From Prevotellaceae bacterium (GTDB taxonomy: Bacteria > Bacteroidota > Bacteroidia > Bacteroidales > UBA932): a stretch of 5,654 nucleotides of DNA. The notes beneath the pieces were generated by a model, which was given only the letters and a program-made list of their open reading frames with translations, was not told the origin of the DNA and ran no database searches. The DNA lies in assembly GCA_031264645.1 (NCBI GenBank), contig JAISDR010000257.1, positions 1 to 5,654 of the forward strand, written 5' to 3'. Numbering within the stretch: the first letter of the stretch is position 1; each line of letters starts with the position of its first letter. The position numbers and the translations under genes are program-made. This document shows, piece by piece, positions 4,996-5,654 of this stretch.

Positions 4996-5654
4996 ATGAA
5001 AAGAAGAGATTTTTTGACAAGTGCAGCTCTTATCGGTGCAGGAACTACCGTAGGAGCGTCTTCTGCTTTATTAAGTTCGTGCGGAACGCAATCGTCCGAC
5101 AAAGCGAAAGTTTATACTCCCGAAGAATTGGGAATGTATTCTTTTGTTGATGTAGCCCCTGACGGGAAACCCCTTAAAGCCGCCCTGGTAGGTTGCGGAG
5201 ACAGAGGTACCGGAGCGGCGACCCAGTTTTTAAAATCTGGACCGAATGTTTCGATTATTGCTCTCGTCGACATTTTTCCCGACAGAATGGAACGCTGTGC
5301 GCAAATTCTCAAGGAAAAGCACAATAACGAAGTGCCGGAAGCAAACCGTTTTTTTGGTTTCGACGCCTACAAGAAAGTGTTGGCAATGCCCGAAATTGAT
5401 CTGGTATTGCTTTGTACTCCGACCCACTTCCGCCCCGAACAGTTCAAAGCGGCGGTAGATGCAGGAAAACATGTGTTTATGGAGAAACCCTGTGCTGTAG
5501 ACCCGACAGGCATTCGTACTGTCATTGCCGCTGCCAAGGTAGCTACGAGCAAGGGCCTGACGGTAGTAACCGGCAACCAGAGGCGTCATTCGCGGGGGTA
5601 CTGGGAAGCTTACATGCAGGTGCGCAACGGCGCTATCGGCGAAATCGTATCCGG
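4996..5654 (+). CDS. Tat-exported Gfo/Idh/MocA family oxidoreductase (cut by window edge)
   Basis: The family comprises NAD(P)-dependent oxidoreductases and some glycosidases acting on sugars, inositols and related compounds. The 219 residues present begin MKRRDFLTSAALIGAG, a twin-arginine signal, and continue to LSSC with Cys29 as a lipobox, so a Tat-exported lipoprotein is likely. The Rossmann domain follows: AALVGCGDRGTGA (about 62-74), an Asp at the end of the second strand (LVDIFPDR), LLCTPTHF (138-145), and the hallmark EKP at 163-165 with the conserved lysine. TGNQRRH (192-198) is typical of the secreted Bacteroidota/Planctomycetota subgroup. The C-terminal substrate domain is missing beyond 5654. 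An ATG at 4990 would add Met-Tyr; the later ATG places the twin arginines at positions 3-4, as in many relatives. The substrate cannot be inferred, and a GH109-type glycosidase is one alternative. Confidence 0.92.
   Translation, partial: MKRRDFLTSAALIGAGTTVGASSALLSSCGTQSSDKAKVYTPEELGMYSFVDVAPDGKPLKAALVGCGDRGTGAATQFLKSGPNVSIIALVDIFPDRMERCAQILKEKHNNEVPEANRFFGFDAYKKVLAMPEIDLVLLCTPTHFRPEQFKAAVDAGKHVFMEKPCAVDPTGIRTVIAAAKVATSKGLTVVTGNQRRHSRGYWEAYMQVRNGAIGEIVS

Noticed and set aside
4743..5102. A 119-codon minus-strand frame across the rubrerythrin/oxidoreductase junction
   Set aside because: It is antisense to two clearly coding genes, with no domain of its own.

Overview
The window looks like a chromosomal piece of a Bacteroidota genome, most likely order Bacteroidales. 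Four things point there: a promoter matching the Bacteroidetes sigma-70 consensus (TTTG, 20-base spacer, TAnnTTTG) upstream of dapB; the absence of Shine-Dalgarno sequences; a surface protein with the beta-propeller, carboxypeptidase-regulatory-like and OmpA-like module order typical of this phylum; and a DUF3791-type small protein. I cannot name a genus.

Left part (1-3392), all on the minus strand. Read in the direction of transcription, it starts with a 142-residue two-module protein ending in a DUF3791-like domain. Next comes a compact operon: dapB (lysine and diaminopimelate biosynthesis), a 640-residue exported propeller/beta-sandwich/OmpA-like protein 14 bases further on, and the N-terminus of metX (homoserine O-acetyltransferase, methionine biosynthesis). 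The metX start overlaps the previous stop as ATGA, and the gene runs off the left edge. A good promoter sits just after the stop codon of the DUF3791 gene and would drive the dapB operon. The operon thus pairs two branches of the aspartate amino-acid family with a cell-envelope protein.

Middle part (3393-4181) is about 790 bases without a convincing gene, and it is the most unusual part of the window. Imperfect 30-base inverted repeats (26 of 30 matching) bound a segment of about 546 bases (3519-4064). Inside is a tandem array of roughly ten clear units, plus decayed ones, with a period close to 21 bases. Each unit is a small TCTC-NN-GAGA dyad, usually followed by a T6-T8 tract. Further hairpins lie in and beside the array. 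The whole resembles a non-autonomous mobile element (MITE-like) carrying helically phased T-tracts, but no transposase or clear target duplication is visible, so that reading is inference.

Right part (4182-5654), plus strand. A weak promoter-like site precedes a short ORF with a signal-peptide-like N-terminus, of doubtful coding status. Then come a complete rubrerythrin (peroxide detoxification) with all diiron and rubredoxin ligands, and, 20 bases after its stop, a Tat-signal Gfo/Idh/MocA oxidoreductase with a lipobox that runs off the right edge. Rubrerythrin is preceded by two adjacent 14-base AT palindromes that could be an operator. Rubrerythrin suggests an anaerobic or microaerophilic lifestyle.
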